A stretch of DNA of 64,000 bases from Plasmodium brasilianum (lineage: Eukaryota; Apicomplexa; Aconoidasida; Haemosporida; Plasmodiidae): contig NC_090119.1 of assembly GCF_023973825.1 (NCBI RefSeq), positions 310,001 to 374,000 of the forward strand, in the 5' to 3' direction. Under the pieces are notes generated by a model. It made no database searches, was not told the origin of the DNA, and saw nothing but the letters and a program-made list of their open reading frames with translations. Below are positions 9,179-19,098 of the stretch, piece after piece; the first letter of the stretch is position 1; each line of letters starts with the position of its first letter. The translations under genes were made by a program, and so were the position numbers.

Positions 9179-11695
9179 ATGAAAATTTTCTCTATTTCTG
9201 TTGTGCTTTACTGTATTTGCGTAACGAAGTATGCCTACAAAAACTTGAACGAGTTATTCACAGTGCTAAGCAGCAGTTTGGCTATGAAAAGCGGTAGTTT
9301 GGCTAAGAAAAGAGGCAGTTTGGCTAAGAAAAGAGGCAGTTTGGCTAAGAAAAGAGGCAGTTTGGCTAAGAAAAGAGGCAGTTTGACCATATGGAAGAGA
9401 TGCTTGGCAGTAATTAATGTGAAGCGGAAAAGTACTTTCCCTACATGGAAAAAAGGTGAAGAGGGTTTCATTAAGTCCTTCTTAAATGAGCGAAAGAAAA
9501 GCCGTAAAAACAAAAAAAAAAGTATAGAGAGAACACTACACCTTATGAATGGTAAGTTATTGCCCCATAATGACAACACATTTTTGAATTATAATGACAA
9601 GCGTACAAACAGTAGAAGAGGTAATAATACGTCGGATAGGAGAAATGTAAAATTTTTTTTTTTTTTTAAAAATAATGAAAATACATTTTTTTTGGTGAAC
9701 TCTGTCGGAAATGGAAAGAAAAAAGAAAACAAAATAGCAAACATGTCGAAAATGTCGAAAACGTCGAAAACGTCGAAAACGTCGAAACTATTAAAAATGA
9801 AAGACAAATTTTTTTTTTTCAAGTTATATGCTAAGATGCCCGTCATAACAGTAAATAGAAAACTTTATCCGAAGGAGTACAGTACAGATTATGAGGAGGT
9901 GCTAAGGAAGTTTAATGTTACATATATAAATTATAAAACAAGACTGAGAAGTAAGAAAGAAATTGATATAAAAAGAATTGATGATTTGTATGGTAAGATA
10001 TATGATAGGGATGTTCTGAAAAAGCAATTTTATTTTTTTTTATATCATGATGATATTAATACCTGTTTTCGGGTATTAAATGAAAACAGAAATGTGCTCA
10101 CAAGAGAGGAATCATTTAAAATGTTGAACTCCTTACCCTATATTTTTGTTAATGATTTAAAATATGTATATCCAACAGAAGAAAATGTGGATGAAATTTT
10201 AAGTAAATTAATAAAGACGTACATATTTCAATATGCAAATGATAAGAATATAGACTATTTAAATTTTAAGTATAAATATAACGAGCTGGATGAGTACTGT
10301 CAGCAGCTGGAGCACGAGTCATTGAATGGGACCCAGTGTAATGAGAATGGTAGGAAAAATGTGGATGAAAAGAGGGGGGAAAAAAAGGATGACAACTATT
10401 CTCAAAAAAGTGAAGCCAATCAGAATGAAAATACTCTAAACACGTCAACAACATCGGAAAATTTAGCTACAGCTGACTTACCAATAACGAATACATATAT
10501 GAAAGTAGAACAAAAGGATGAGGAACTGTCCAAATGCGCAGAGGGAAATATTTACGATGACTGGAAAGAAACAGATTATGAAAAAAGATATAAACATATG
10601 TATTATGATTACAAGATTATTGAATCAACAAAAAAATATAAAGAGTTAATGGAAAAATTTAAAAAATATCCAGCAAACATCAAATTAGAAAAAGTACAGT
10701 TGTTATATACAAAAATTTTAAGCATGAAGGGAAATAAAATATATGAAGGATTTAGAAAACATGAAAGCGTAAAAAAAAATAAAGAAAGAAAAATTTATCG
10801 TAACGCCCAACTGACAGTGGATCCATATAAACTCACTCCATATATGTATGAACCTATTAAATATGATAAAAAGAAAAAAGAAGAAATAAATAAGCTATTT
10901 GAAAAATATGTAGAAGAAAAGGATTTAATAAAAGCTGCTTTTATTTTAAGAAAATATACAAATCTTATAGACACAAAAGAATTAAAGAGTCGACAAACTA
11001 TCAAGAAATTTTTAAGATTACATGAGTATATATATAAATGTAATAAATATAATGAAAAGGAACTAGCGCATCTAAGAATGATCTACTACTCTAGTGTACA
11101 GAAACATAGAGTCATGAGAAAAATATGTGAAGTGGGCATGAGGGAGCAAGGTGAAAATGTAACTCATAAAGAAGTTTATGAAAAAGAATTAAATCGCTAT
11201 CTTGAAGAAAGAGAAAAATTACGTGATGAAAGAATGAAAAAGAAAAATATTGACATGGATGCGATTAGGGATTTTAGCTCAGCCTATTCTATGGAATGGC
11301 TCCCAGTTATATACAAAGATATGTTTGAACAAATTGAAAAAGAAAAAAATATGAAAAGTACAGAAAAAGAAAAAAGTAATATTAGTAGGAAAAAAGAAAT
11401 TATTAAAAAATTATTTCCCTCTGGAACAGAAGAAAAAGGTGCTAATCAGGTGGGGGATTCCACGCTAAATGCAGATACTCGTATAAACAAGAAACAGGAC
11501 TTGTTTGATATCAAGGACGAGTTAAAATTTAGCAGAAACCTATTGAATTATAAGAAAAAGACCAAGGGGAAAAGCAGGCGAAAGAAGGGCAAATCGGGAA
11601 AGGGTGAAGTCAAAGGGGTTAGCAAGGGGGGAAGTGAGGTTGGCAAAGAAGATAATGCCAAAAGCGGTAGCGAGGGTGGTGGTGAAACTGCATGA
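9179..11695 (+). CDS. Conserved protein of unknown function, likely secreted or apicoplast-targeted
   Basis: A single 838-residue exon that I do not recognise by family. Residues 1-20 are a hydrophobic signal-peptide-like leader (MKIFSISVVLYCICVTKYAY). A strongly basic stretch to about residue 220 follows, including five tandem heptads of SLAKKRG type (9275-9379) and MSKTSKTSK repeats. A secretory leader followed by a basic, hydroxylated, acid-poor tract is the classical bipartite apicoplast-targeting pattern of Plasmodium, so plastid import is a reasonable inference. The rest (about 225-770) is Lys/Glu/Tyr-rich, probably helical, with a low-complexity insert near 385-450. The C-terminus is a Lys/Gly/Ser tail. 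Poly(T) runs inside the gene encode Phe strings near residues 158-162 and 210-213. The frame is open upstream of the ATG as well, but the chosen Met gives the signal peptide. Confidence 0.9.
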   Translation: MKIFSISVVLYCICVTKYAYKNLNELFTVLSSSLAMKSGSLAKKRGSLAKKRGSLAKKRGSLAKKRGSLTIWKRCLAVINVKRKSTFPTWKKGEEGFIKSFLNERKKSRKNKKKSIERTLHLMNGKLLPHNDNTFLNYNDKRTNSRRGNNTSDRRNVKFFFFFKNNENTFFLVNSVGNGKKKENKIANMSKMSKTSKTSKTSKLLKMKDKFFFFKLYAKMPVITVNRKLYPKEYSTDYEEVLRKFNVTYINYKTRLRSKKEIDIKRIDDLYGKIYDRDVLKKQFYFFLYHDDINTCFRVLNENRNVLTREESFKMLNSLPYIFVNDLKYVYPTEENVDEILSKLIKTYIFQYANDKNIDYLNFKYKYNELDEYCQQLEHESLNGTQCNENGRKNVDEKRGEKKDDNYSQKSEANQNENTLNTSTTSENLATADLPITNTYMKVEQKDEELSKCAEGNIYDDWKETDYEKRYKHMYYDYKIIESTKKYKELMEKFKKYPANIKLEKVQLLYTKILSMKGNKIYEGFRKHESVKKNKERKIYRNAQLTVDPYKLTPYMYEPIKYDKKKKEEINKLFEKYVEEKDLIKAAFILRKYTNLIDTKELKSRQTIKKFLRLHEYIYKCNKYNEKELAHLRMIYYSSVQKHRVMRKICEVGMREQGENVTHKEVYEKELNRYLEEREKLRDERMKKKNIDMDAIRDFSSAYSMEWLPVIYKDMFEQIEKEKNMKSTEKEKSNISRKKEIIKKLFPSGTEEKGANQVGDSTLNADTRINKKQDLFDIKDELKFSRNLLNYKKKTKGKSRRKKGKSGKGEVKGVSKGGSEVGKEDNAKSGSEGGGETA
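9275..9379 (+). repeat. 21-nt coding repeat (SLAKKRG), five units
   Basis: Five in-frame 21-nt units encode SLAMKSG once and then SLAKKRG four times, within the basic presumed transit peptide of the 838-residue protein. The last four copies are almost identical at the DNA level, which points to recent tandem expansion. Confidence 0.95.
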
Positions 11696-12035
11696 GTATG
11701 TTTGGATCTATGTTTCTCTTTTTCGGTATATACGTTTCTGTGTTGGATGAAATAACTCATACATAAGAAAAACATTCTTTCTATGTTTTGATGTTGGTTT
11801 TTCGGCAGCTACCTTTTACTACTTATTTATGCCTTTTTTGTAGAGTTTATATGAAGGTATAAAGGGGAAAAAGCCAGCAATTATTTATGTACGGTGACGC
11901 GATACTTCTTCGATTTAACACATTTGGTCTATTATACCCTCTCGTACGTCCCCTTAACTGGGTGAGGTACTGTCTTTTTTATATTTTTATCAACTTTCAG
12001 TTTTTTACCTTACCATATTTAATTATTTTGTTATT

Positions 12036-12373
12036 TTGTTATTCTGCTATTTTGTTATTCTGCTATTTTGTTATTCTGCTATTTTGGTATTCTGCTATTT
12101 TGTTATTCTGCTATTTTGTTATTCTGCTATTTTGGTATTCTGCTATTTTGGTATTCTGCTATTTTGGTATTCTGCTATTTTGGTATTCTGCTATTTTGGT
12201 ATTCTGCTATTTTGGTATTCTGCTATTTTGGTATTCTGCTATTTTGGTATTGTGCTATTTTGGTATTCTGCTATATTGGTATTGTGCTATTTTGGTATTC
12301 TGCTATATTGGTATTGTGCTATTTTGGTATTCTGCTATATTGGTATTGTGCTATTTTGGTATTCTGCTATTTT
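12036..12373. repeat. 16-nt minisatellite (attctgctattttggt)
   Basis: About 21 head-to-tail copies of a 16-nt unit, with variants ending GTT versus GGT and TATATT versus TATTTT. 16 is not a multiple of 3 and the unit lacks stop codons in every phase, so all three + frames stay open across it. Confidence 0.95.
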
Positions 12374-12612
12374 GTTGCTTTATTATTTCATTATTTTATT
12401 ATTTTATTATTCATTTTATTTTTATTTTTATTTTTTTTTTTTTGTGCTACACGGTTAATAAGCGGTTGGATAGGACACTTCCCTGCATGAAAATGCTGTT
12501 ACATTTCGTTATCTTGCTTCATTTTATTTATTTTTTTTTTTTTTTTTGTAATTTTTTCCCCCTTATGGGCGCATCCCATTAGGAAAACACCCGTATAAAT
12601 TGCTACTCATTT

Positions 12613-12716
12613 AACCGCTTAACCGCATAACCGCATAACCGCATAACCGCATAACCGCATAACCGCATAACCGCATAACCGCATAACCGCATAACCGCAT
12701 AACCGCATAACCGCTT
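12613..12716. repeat. 8-nt satellite (aaccgcat), 13 units
   Basis: Thirteen exactly phased 8-nt units. The first and last are AACCGCTT and the eleven internal ones are AACCGCAT. It is strikingly GC-richer than the surrounding DNA and has no visible decay in the internal units. It is not the Plasmodium telomere heptamer. Confidence 0.97.
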
Positions 12717-13058
12717 AACGTGCCAACTTTTTTTATTTTTTGAAATGTTAGATATTTTCAACTTTTCCAATTAAATAAAATGCACTTTTGCGAATAAGAG
12801 TCTTAACAAAAAGATGTTCAATGAATAGCTAAAGCGAATTAGACTAGTAATTCAATTAAAAAGAAAAAAAGGAAAAAAATAAGAAAAATGATAAACAAAA
12901 TGAAAAGAATGAAAAAAAAATATGAACAAAACCGCAGGGGTGGAACGATGATTAAAACACAAAACAGCAACAAAGGCTACACAAGTGGAAATAATTTCTA
13001 TACAAATATAAATACATATAAATATAAATATATATAAACATGCTTTTTTGCGCGCCGG

Positions 13059-14924
13059 TTAGTACATCTCTTTAAAATAAAAGTACAAGGAAAAAGAAAC
13101 AAACACTAACGAAATTAAATAATTGAACGTGAATTCAAAATCTTTAAAATATATGGATGACATATAAATATTAAATAACAAACTAACAGGGGTAACAAAA
13201 AACCTTGTAACGCTGCCTACATGTTTAATAAAAATAGATGTCATAATTCCACCGAAACTGTTTAAGAAAATAAACGAAAAAACATATACAAACTCTTTGA
13301 ATGAATTAAAATACTGAGCAAAATAGTTTCTTATATTACTTAACAAAAAGTAATCATCCCAATTACAGCAACTATAGCAATTATCGCTATCATGGAAATC
13401 ATCGCAATGCCTATTTTTTAAACTCCTATGCAACGTGATCATGTCATAATTATTATTACGTGTATAATTTTTATTCAGGAATTTATTAAAAATAGATGAC
13501 ATGTTCATATTATTCATACATACGCTGAGTATGATGCTGAAGAAAGCTAAACAAATATTTTGGAACCAAAAAGAATACCTATAATTAACATACAGGAATT
13601 CTAAAAATACACTTGAAAATCCGCTCGTAAATGTTGCTAAGAATGTAGTTAACACTCCAATTAGTATATTATTATGTCCATGCTTTTCTTCGTTCTTGAT
13701 GTTGTTACTGGGGGGATCGTACATCTCCTCTCTATTTATAGGCTTAGCGATACCATCACAAGTGTTAGAAGCGTTAGACGCGTAAGAAGTAATATAAGCA
13801 TTAGTAGACCCAATACTAACTACACTGTTAGGAGTCCCTCTACGGACACTATCACTATTATTGGCACCGCTAGCGCTAATTCTAATAATAAACGCATCGG
13901 AGCTGTCTGAGATACAACCATTTGATAATTCCATTTCACAGTTATTCCTTGCGTGGTCAGGAAAAATATAACTCCCGTATTTTTTGTTAAGCTTTTGTTG
14001 AAACAAAAGTTTCATTTTCATTTCATACAAAAAAAGGGGGTATCCCATTTTATGACTGCTACTACTGCTGCTAATATTTCCACCAGTACCAATACTGCAT
14101 AAGGATTTACCTTGATGGAAGTAAAATAATATATCTTTTTTGTTCCAAATGTAATTTGTGAATAAACATTGGTCATGTGGAATGTCATTTGACCAATTTA
14201 TTTTATCATTTTTATGTGAAGTATGATTGTTATAATCCATGTTGTAATCCTTCAGACATATCAAGGATAAAAATAAAAAAGTTATGGAAACAACTTGAGT
14301 GCTTTTTATTTTCTTATTTAAAATTAAAAAAGTAAAAAGAACTACTATTAAAATTCTAAATTGATACAACAACTGAAATAGGGGAGTAGGAATATTATAC
14401 ATAGCTACATAAAACAACATATTCTGAAGATAATATAAAATACTAGGTACTACCAAAGAAATTACATAAAACCTTCTTGTACTAAATATATCACTTACAT
14501 TTTCCCTTATTAATTTTAAATTGAACTTATTTTCATGTATATAAAAAATGAGAGATGTAAAGAATTTTACTATTTCTGTTAGGAAAATGATGTTTTCATC
14601 TCTTATATTGTAATTAATTTTTTTAATTTTTTTAATTCTTATCATTGAGTAAATGAGAAGAGAATGCACTGTTACCACAACAAACAGAATTACTTTTAGG
14701 AAAAGGCCTTCGCAGTGGTACGTACCACAGTCGCTACTACGTAGAGGACTCTTACATTTGCTACTGCGTTGATTACTCCCAGCTGCGCTATCACGTTGAC
14801 TAATTCCAACTATGCTATTACATTGATTACTCTCTACCCCTCCATCATGTTCGTAGTTTTTATCTACCTTATCATTACTTAATTTACTCCTATTCCTTGT
14901 AATAGGTGCATATGATTCTTCCAT
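13059..14924 (-). CDS. Nucleotide-sugar transporter (SLC35A-like; probably UDP-GlcNAc or UDP-galactose)
   Basis: A Golgi/ER membrane antiporter expected to exchange a cytosolic UDP-sugar for UMP, feeding GPI and glycan synthesis. 621 residues in one exon, against about 320-340 for typical family members. Residues 1-72 are a hydrophilic extension. Hydrophobic segments lie near 75-95, 110-129, 152-175, 182-202 and 209-225, then about 420-445, 450-473, 538-562, 568-588 and 595-618, which fits the ten-helix fold. Family-like stretches include FQLLYQFRILIVVLFTFLIL (compare YQVTYQLKIL in SLC35A3), TSGFSSVFLEF and the GGIMTSIFIKHVGSVTRFF region. Two inserts, Ser/Asn-rich about 230-418 and Asn/Cys-rich about 475-535, account for the extra length. 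From memory the P. falciparum orthologue is annotated as a UDP-N-acetylglucosamine:UMP antiporter. Substrate is not decidable from the sequence. Confidence 0.9.
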   Translation of the reverse strand: MEESYAPITRNRSKLSNDKVDKNYEHDGGVESNQCNSIVGISQRDSAAGSNQRSSKCKSPLRSSDCGTYHCEGLFLKVILFVVVTVHSLLIYSMIRIKKIKKINYNIRDENIIFLTEIVKFFTSLIFYIHENKFNLKLIRENVSDIFSTRRFYVISLVVPSILYYLQNMLFYVAMYNIPTPLFQLLYQFRILIVVLFTFLILNKKIKSTQVVSITFLFLSLICLKDYNMDYNNHTSHKNDKINWSNDIPHDQCLFTNYIWNKKDILFYFHQGKSLCSIGTGGNISSSSSSHKMGYPLFLYEMKMKLLFQQKLNKKYGSYIFPDHARNNCEMELSNGCISDSSDAFIIRISASGANNSDSVRRGTPNSVVSIGSTNAYITSYASNASNTCDGIAKPINREEMYDPPSNNIKNEEKHGHNNILIGVLTTFLATFTSGFSSVFLEFLYVNYRYSFWFQNICLAFFSIILSVCMNNMNMSSIFNKFLNKNYTRNNNYDMITLHRSLKNRHCDDFHDSDNCYSCCNWDDYFLLSNIRNYFAQYFNSFKEFVYVFSFIFLNSFGGIMTSIFIKHVGSVTRFFVTPVSLLFNIYMSSIYFKDFEFTFNYLISLVFVSFSLYFYFKEMY

Positions 14925-16412
14925 TTCTATGCATTCCTAATACCCAAGGTAATATTTCCACAGTGGTGCAGTATTGACTATTTTTTTTCCAGCTTTACTA
15001 AATTTTTTTTCTCGACATCAATTTTTGTACTTTTTTATTTCCAATATACGCAAGGAGCCTCTTCTTCTAAAGGTTCATTTTTCTTTTTAATAAATTCAAA
15101 AACGATAAAAAAAAAAAAAAAAAAAAGTTTTCTTACCATAGTTTTAACCTTCATGTAACATCATTCTGTCTAGCTTTTTTTAAATTGTGCATTTCTACAG
15201 CTGTCTTTGCGCATGAATGAGCTATAACGAAAAAAGAGAAAGAATGGACAAAAAAATCAAAGTCAAAATGTTTGCACACTTTAATTTTCGAGTTTTACGA
15301 AGTGCAAACAATAAAATGTTCAAATATTTTCCATTTCAAGTTTAAAATCGAATTCGTGAGAAGCGTTTTATTGAAAACGAAAATGTTAAATGATTAAATA
15401 CACACAGAAGCACGTTTTACATTATATAAACAAACAAACAAAAATGATTAAAAAAAAAATATATATATATATATATAAAGTATGATTACATTTAGTAGTT
15501 TACTCCAGTTGTATTATTTATATTTGCAAAGTGCAAAAAATTACAAAAATACACACGAAGTACAGATTATTTTTAAATACAAATATGGTAATAAACCTTT
15601 TCATAATACATTTAAAAAGTTAAAAATACGCAGCTAAGGGTGCTTCAAAAGTATAGGCGCTTCCTTTTTATTTTATATTTAATTTTCTATGTATGCTCTG
15701 CTTTTCATTTTCACAGCATATTTGTACTCTAGGAAGAATTATACGTATAAATATGGAACATAAAAAAAAAAATAAAAAAATGAAATACAATAAAATATAC
15801 AGTAAACTAAACAATGCAGTAAACTAAACAATGCAGTAAACTAAACAATGCAGTAAACTAAACAATGCAGTAAACTAAACAATACAGTAAACTAAATTAA
15901 ACAATACACTTAAAACAAAATAACGTTTTGCGAATTTATTATTTCTTTCCTTTTTTTTTTTTTTATATATGCATTTTTCAAAAGTTCCTTCCTATACTTT
16001 ATTTCCGTTATTTTTTTTCCCCTTTCTTTTTAAACCGTTAGCATAAAAATTGCATATTAAAAAAAAAAAAAAAAATATGAACAGGTAATAAAAATAAAAA
16101 AGTTCCCCAATAGTAAAAATAAAAGAAAATAATATAAAATTGTGAATTGAAAAAATATTTAATTACTAACGTATGCAGTTAGAGCATAAGGGACAAAACC
16201 CTTCAAGGGGAAAAATGTTTTTCATTTAATGCATTCGTCTTACTGCATATATATATATATACGTACATATATACATACGTAATGTTCAATTGCTGATCGC
16301 ATTTTTCTTGTTCGAGGTACTTCCAATTTTTACGACCCTCATGGGAAGTACACTTAAATGGCAAGTTGGTAAAACAAAATTTACATAAAAACAGGCTAAA
16401 AAAAGAGTATAA

Positions 16413-16448
<36 letters not shown>

Positions 16449-16521
16449 TGACACCTCCATGATCTTCACTGCTGTTGAAAGAAAGAGGCGCCATCATGAA
16501 TAAACAAAAAAAGATCGTTAA

Positions 16522-16561
<40 letters not shown>

Positions 16562-16764
16562 CCTTTCGTGCCTGTAAGCAGGAATGGCGGGGTTAAATTG
16601 ATTTAAGAAAACATTCGTATATACACAAAATTATTACGTGAATTGGTCCCTACACACATGTGTGGAGAACACATATCTAGGAGTAAAGTATTATATCATT
16701 AAAGCGATCTAGCACTATAGCTTTATATAGTTCTAGCATTAAATCCTGCTGTCATTGTAGCATT
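14925..16764. other. Intergenic: transporter 5' flank and actin-related-protein 3' flank
   Basis: Both neighbours are on the - strand. The region holds the transporter promoter (next to 14925), homopolymers (15109-15126, 16061-16074, 16421-16448), (AT)n tracts (15461-15476, 16243-16260, 16527-16556) and a 17-nt repeat. A higher-complexity island at about 16190-16500 may contain short exons and is discussed in the findings. I could not settle on a gene model there. Confidence 0.6.
15799..15906. repeat. 17-nt tandem repeat (cagtaaactaaacaatg)
   Basis: About six head-to-tail copies of a 17-nt unit, the last ones degenerate, in non-coding DNA upstream of the transporter gene. Confidence 0.92.
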
Positions 16765-18567
16765 CTAGCACTTCCGATTGACGATGTCAAAACCAAATTC
16801 CTCATACTCTTTTCGGGTAACGAAAAAAGAACTAAAATTTTTAAAGGACGACAAAATACTGCCGCCTTTCCAGGAAGAATATTGTTTATCATATTTTCCA
16901 TGATTTAACACTTGAAAATTTTGAAAATTACAGCTACTCATACAATCTAATTGTTTGAATTCTTTAATAAATCTTTGGTTGAAATGATCAAAAAGCGTAG
17001 AGGAACCAGTTAAAATAACATTGCTTAGTAATTCATCTTTATTTTTAATCGACTTGACATTTTTCAGCATATTAAATAAAGTTGTTGGAAGTCCCTGGAA
17101 TGTATTATCTGTCTTTTTATCGTCCTTTACAAACACGTTATTTAAGTGATCAACTAATTTTGTGTCATTTAGTAAAGATGGGGTAAAAAATATTTCACAT
17201 GCAATATTTTTAAATTTTGAAATATTTATGTTTTGTCCATCTGGCAAAATAAATACATCCATACTTTCTTTAAGAGTCATATTTTTTGCATCATTAATGT
17301 TATTTTCGCTATCTGCTACTTCACATAAATAACTTTTTAAATCTTTTAAGGGCATATACTTTGCTATGTTATAATAGTCTGCATGTATTTTTTCTTTATT
17401 ATACCTGAACTGTTCATATTTTTTATAATAATGGTTATTTTCAAAATATGGTGTGCAGTATTCTTTATTAAATTTTGCTAATAACTCTTCTAAAAAGAGA
17501 TCCACTGTAGATCCTCCTATATTATATATCTTATAATTTTTGTCGTCTATTATTCCTTCATTACATAGAGAAAAATCCGTATAACATGACCCAACATCAA
17601 CTACTGAGCAGATGTTTTTATTGTATGAAAGTCCGCTTAATATAGATTTTGAGTTAAAATATAATGCAGGCACCTTATATTTTTCAAATAATAATTGGGT
17701 TATTTTTTCTTTAATCTGCTTATTTCTTTTATTAGGTAAAGAAAATAAATAAGAAAATATTTCCATCTTTTCATTTAATCCACAACCAACATTATTATAT
17801 TTATTTATCATATTCTTTATACTATTAGTATCAATTAATTTATTTTCAATTACGTTCATATCAAAATAATCGTTCTCTTCAGCCCATTCTTTCAGAGAGT
17901 TTAGTGTGTCTTTTTTATCAGCTTCGTTCCTCTGTTTTTCCATGATACAATTTTCTCCTATTTCTGTTACTTCTTTTATTGTGTTTAAAGCATTACATGA
18001 TTTTGCGTCATCTCGTTCATATAGTACTTGGCTATTCTCAGTACATGCCGCTTCTTTACCCATTTGTTCATTAAGTTGATCGTTTTCGTTTATACCTACA
18101 TTGATTTCTCTAGTTAAACCCCCTTCTGCACTATTATCGACAAATTCGCTTCCTATTATATCACTTTGTTTTTGCAATTTATTTCCTATAAAATCTTTTA
18201 CTCTTTTTTCTATGAGCTTATACAGACTTCTATCCCCGTTCACATTCATGAACATAATTCTTTCAAACACATCTTCGTTCATATTAAAATGGCATTTATT
18301 GTCAAGATATAAACACGGTTTGATTTTCGCATTTTCCAATGCTTCCAAATAAAAAAGGGGGTATATTAAATTGAACTGATAAAATTCTCCTTTTGTGCAC
18401 AAACATTTTTTATAAATCTCATTTTTTACTTTTATATCCAAATCTAGTGGAATTCCAACATTCGAGCTAAAGATGTTCGTAGGATTTTCATCCCCAGCAT
18501 ATCCAACTTTCGTGTTTTCAAATCCTAAATCAACTACTATGCTTAAAATGTCGTTGTATGAATCCAT
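16765..18567 (-). CDS. Divergent actin-related protein (ARP; subclass unassigned, Arp4-like possible)
   Basis: Actin-fold protein, 600 residues against about 375 for actin. The phosphate-1 loop is recognisable at residues 10-30 (VVDLGFENTKVGYAGDENP). Phosphate-2 lies at about 322-345 (VVDVGSCYTDFSLCNEG), then an IGGSTVDLFLEELL block, an adenosine-type loop near 511-520 (NVILTGSST), and the actin-like C-terminus (SSWKGGSILSSF...EYEEFGFDIVNRKC). Residues about 135-265 are an acidic/Asn insert. The position equivalent to actin Gln137 is Lys307. Those equivalent to actin Asp157 and His161 are Ser327 and Asp331, so efficient ATP hydrolysis and polymerisation are unlikely. This points to a non-polymerising ARP, such as the nuclear Arp4/Arp6-type subunits of chromatin remodellers. 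I cannot assign the subclass by eye. One exon, first Met used. Confidence 0.88.
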   Translation of the reverse strand: MDSYNDILSIVVDLGFENTKVGYAGDENPTNIFSSNVGIPLDLDIKVKNEIYKKCLCTKGEFYQFNLIYPLFYLEALENAKIKPCLYLDNKCHFNMNEDVFERIMFMNVNGDRSLYKLIEKRVKDFIGNKLQKQSDIIGSEFVDNSAEGGLTREINVGINENDQLNEQMGKEAACTENSQVLYERDDAKSCNALNTIKEVTEIGENCIMEKQRNEADKKDTLNSLKEWAEENDYFDMNVIENKLIDTNSIKNMINKYNNVGCGLNEKMEIFSYLFSLPNKRNKQIKEKITQLLFEKYKVPALYFNSKSILSGLSYNKNICSVVDVGSCYTDFSLCNEGIIDDKNYKIYNIGGSTVDLFLEELLAKFNKEYCTPYFENNHYYKKYEQFRYNKEKIHADYYNIAKYMPLKDLKSYLCEVADSENNINDAKNMTLKESMDVFILPDGQNINISKFKNIACEIFFTPSLLNDTKLVDHLNNVFVKDDKKTDNTFQGLPTTLFNMLKNVKSIKNKDELLSNVILTGSSTLFDHFNQRFIKEFKQLDCMSSCNFQNFQVLNHGKYDKQYSSWKGGSILSSFKNFSSFFVTRKEYEEFGFDIVNRKC

Positions 18568-18956
18568 TTATTTAGATGTGCCTGTCTGTAGTCAGTACAT
18601 ATGAGAATATGCTTACATGAGCATGGGCCTAAGTGGGCGTACCTAAGAGTACATATGAATGTTTTTCTGTAATTTCGCGCGTGAATATTCCATATATACT
18701 AACGAAGAAAAAGTAAATGGGGAAAGCAAAAATTATGTACTCACACCGAAACAAAATTGATGAATAGATAAGTTGTTACAAAAATATTTCATGAAAAAAT
18801 TATGCACGCCAGAATAAATAATTGTAAAAAAGGGCAAAAAAAAAAAAAAAATCATTTAAATGGCTATAACAAGTATACACACACAATATAAAAAAAAAAA
18901 TTAAAAAAATTAAAAATTAAGATAGCAAAATTAAGATAGAAAAATTAAAAAAGAAA

Positions 18957-19098
18957 AAATGAAGAATGAAAAATGAAAAATGAAGAATGAAAAATGAAAA
19001 ATGAAGAATGAAAAATGCAAAATGAAGAATGAAAAATGAAGAATGAAAAATGAAAAATGAAAAATGAAGAATGAAAAATGAAGAATGAAAAATGAAAA
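18957..19098. repeat. AAAAATGAAGAATG tandem repeat
   Basis: About 140 bp of 7- and 14-nt units built from GAAAAAT and GAAGAAT, in the upstream flank of the ARP gene. It creates spurious Phe/His/Ser frames on the - strand. Confidence 0.92.

Larger units (their letters stand above)
11696..13058. other. Convergent intergenic region dominated by tandem repeats
   Basis: Lies between the 3' ends of the 838-residue gene (+) and the nucleotide-sugar transporter (-). It contains a long 16-nt repeat array, an 8-nt array (both listed separately) and T-rich tracts. The 231- and 140-codon frames across 11887-12582 are translations of the 16-nt repeat (Leu/Phe/Tyr/Trp/Ile/Cys) and are not genes. Confidence 0.8.

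Noticed and set aside
11887..12582. 231-codon frame rich in Leu/Phe/Tyr/Cys
   Set aside because: It is the 16-nt satellite read in one of its three open phases.
12613..12716. Telomere-like or CRISPR-like array
   Set aside because: The octamer AACCGCAT is not the Plasmodium telomere heptamer and has no spacers.
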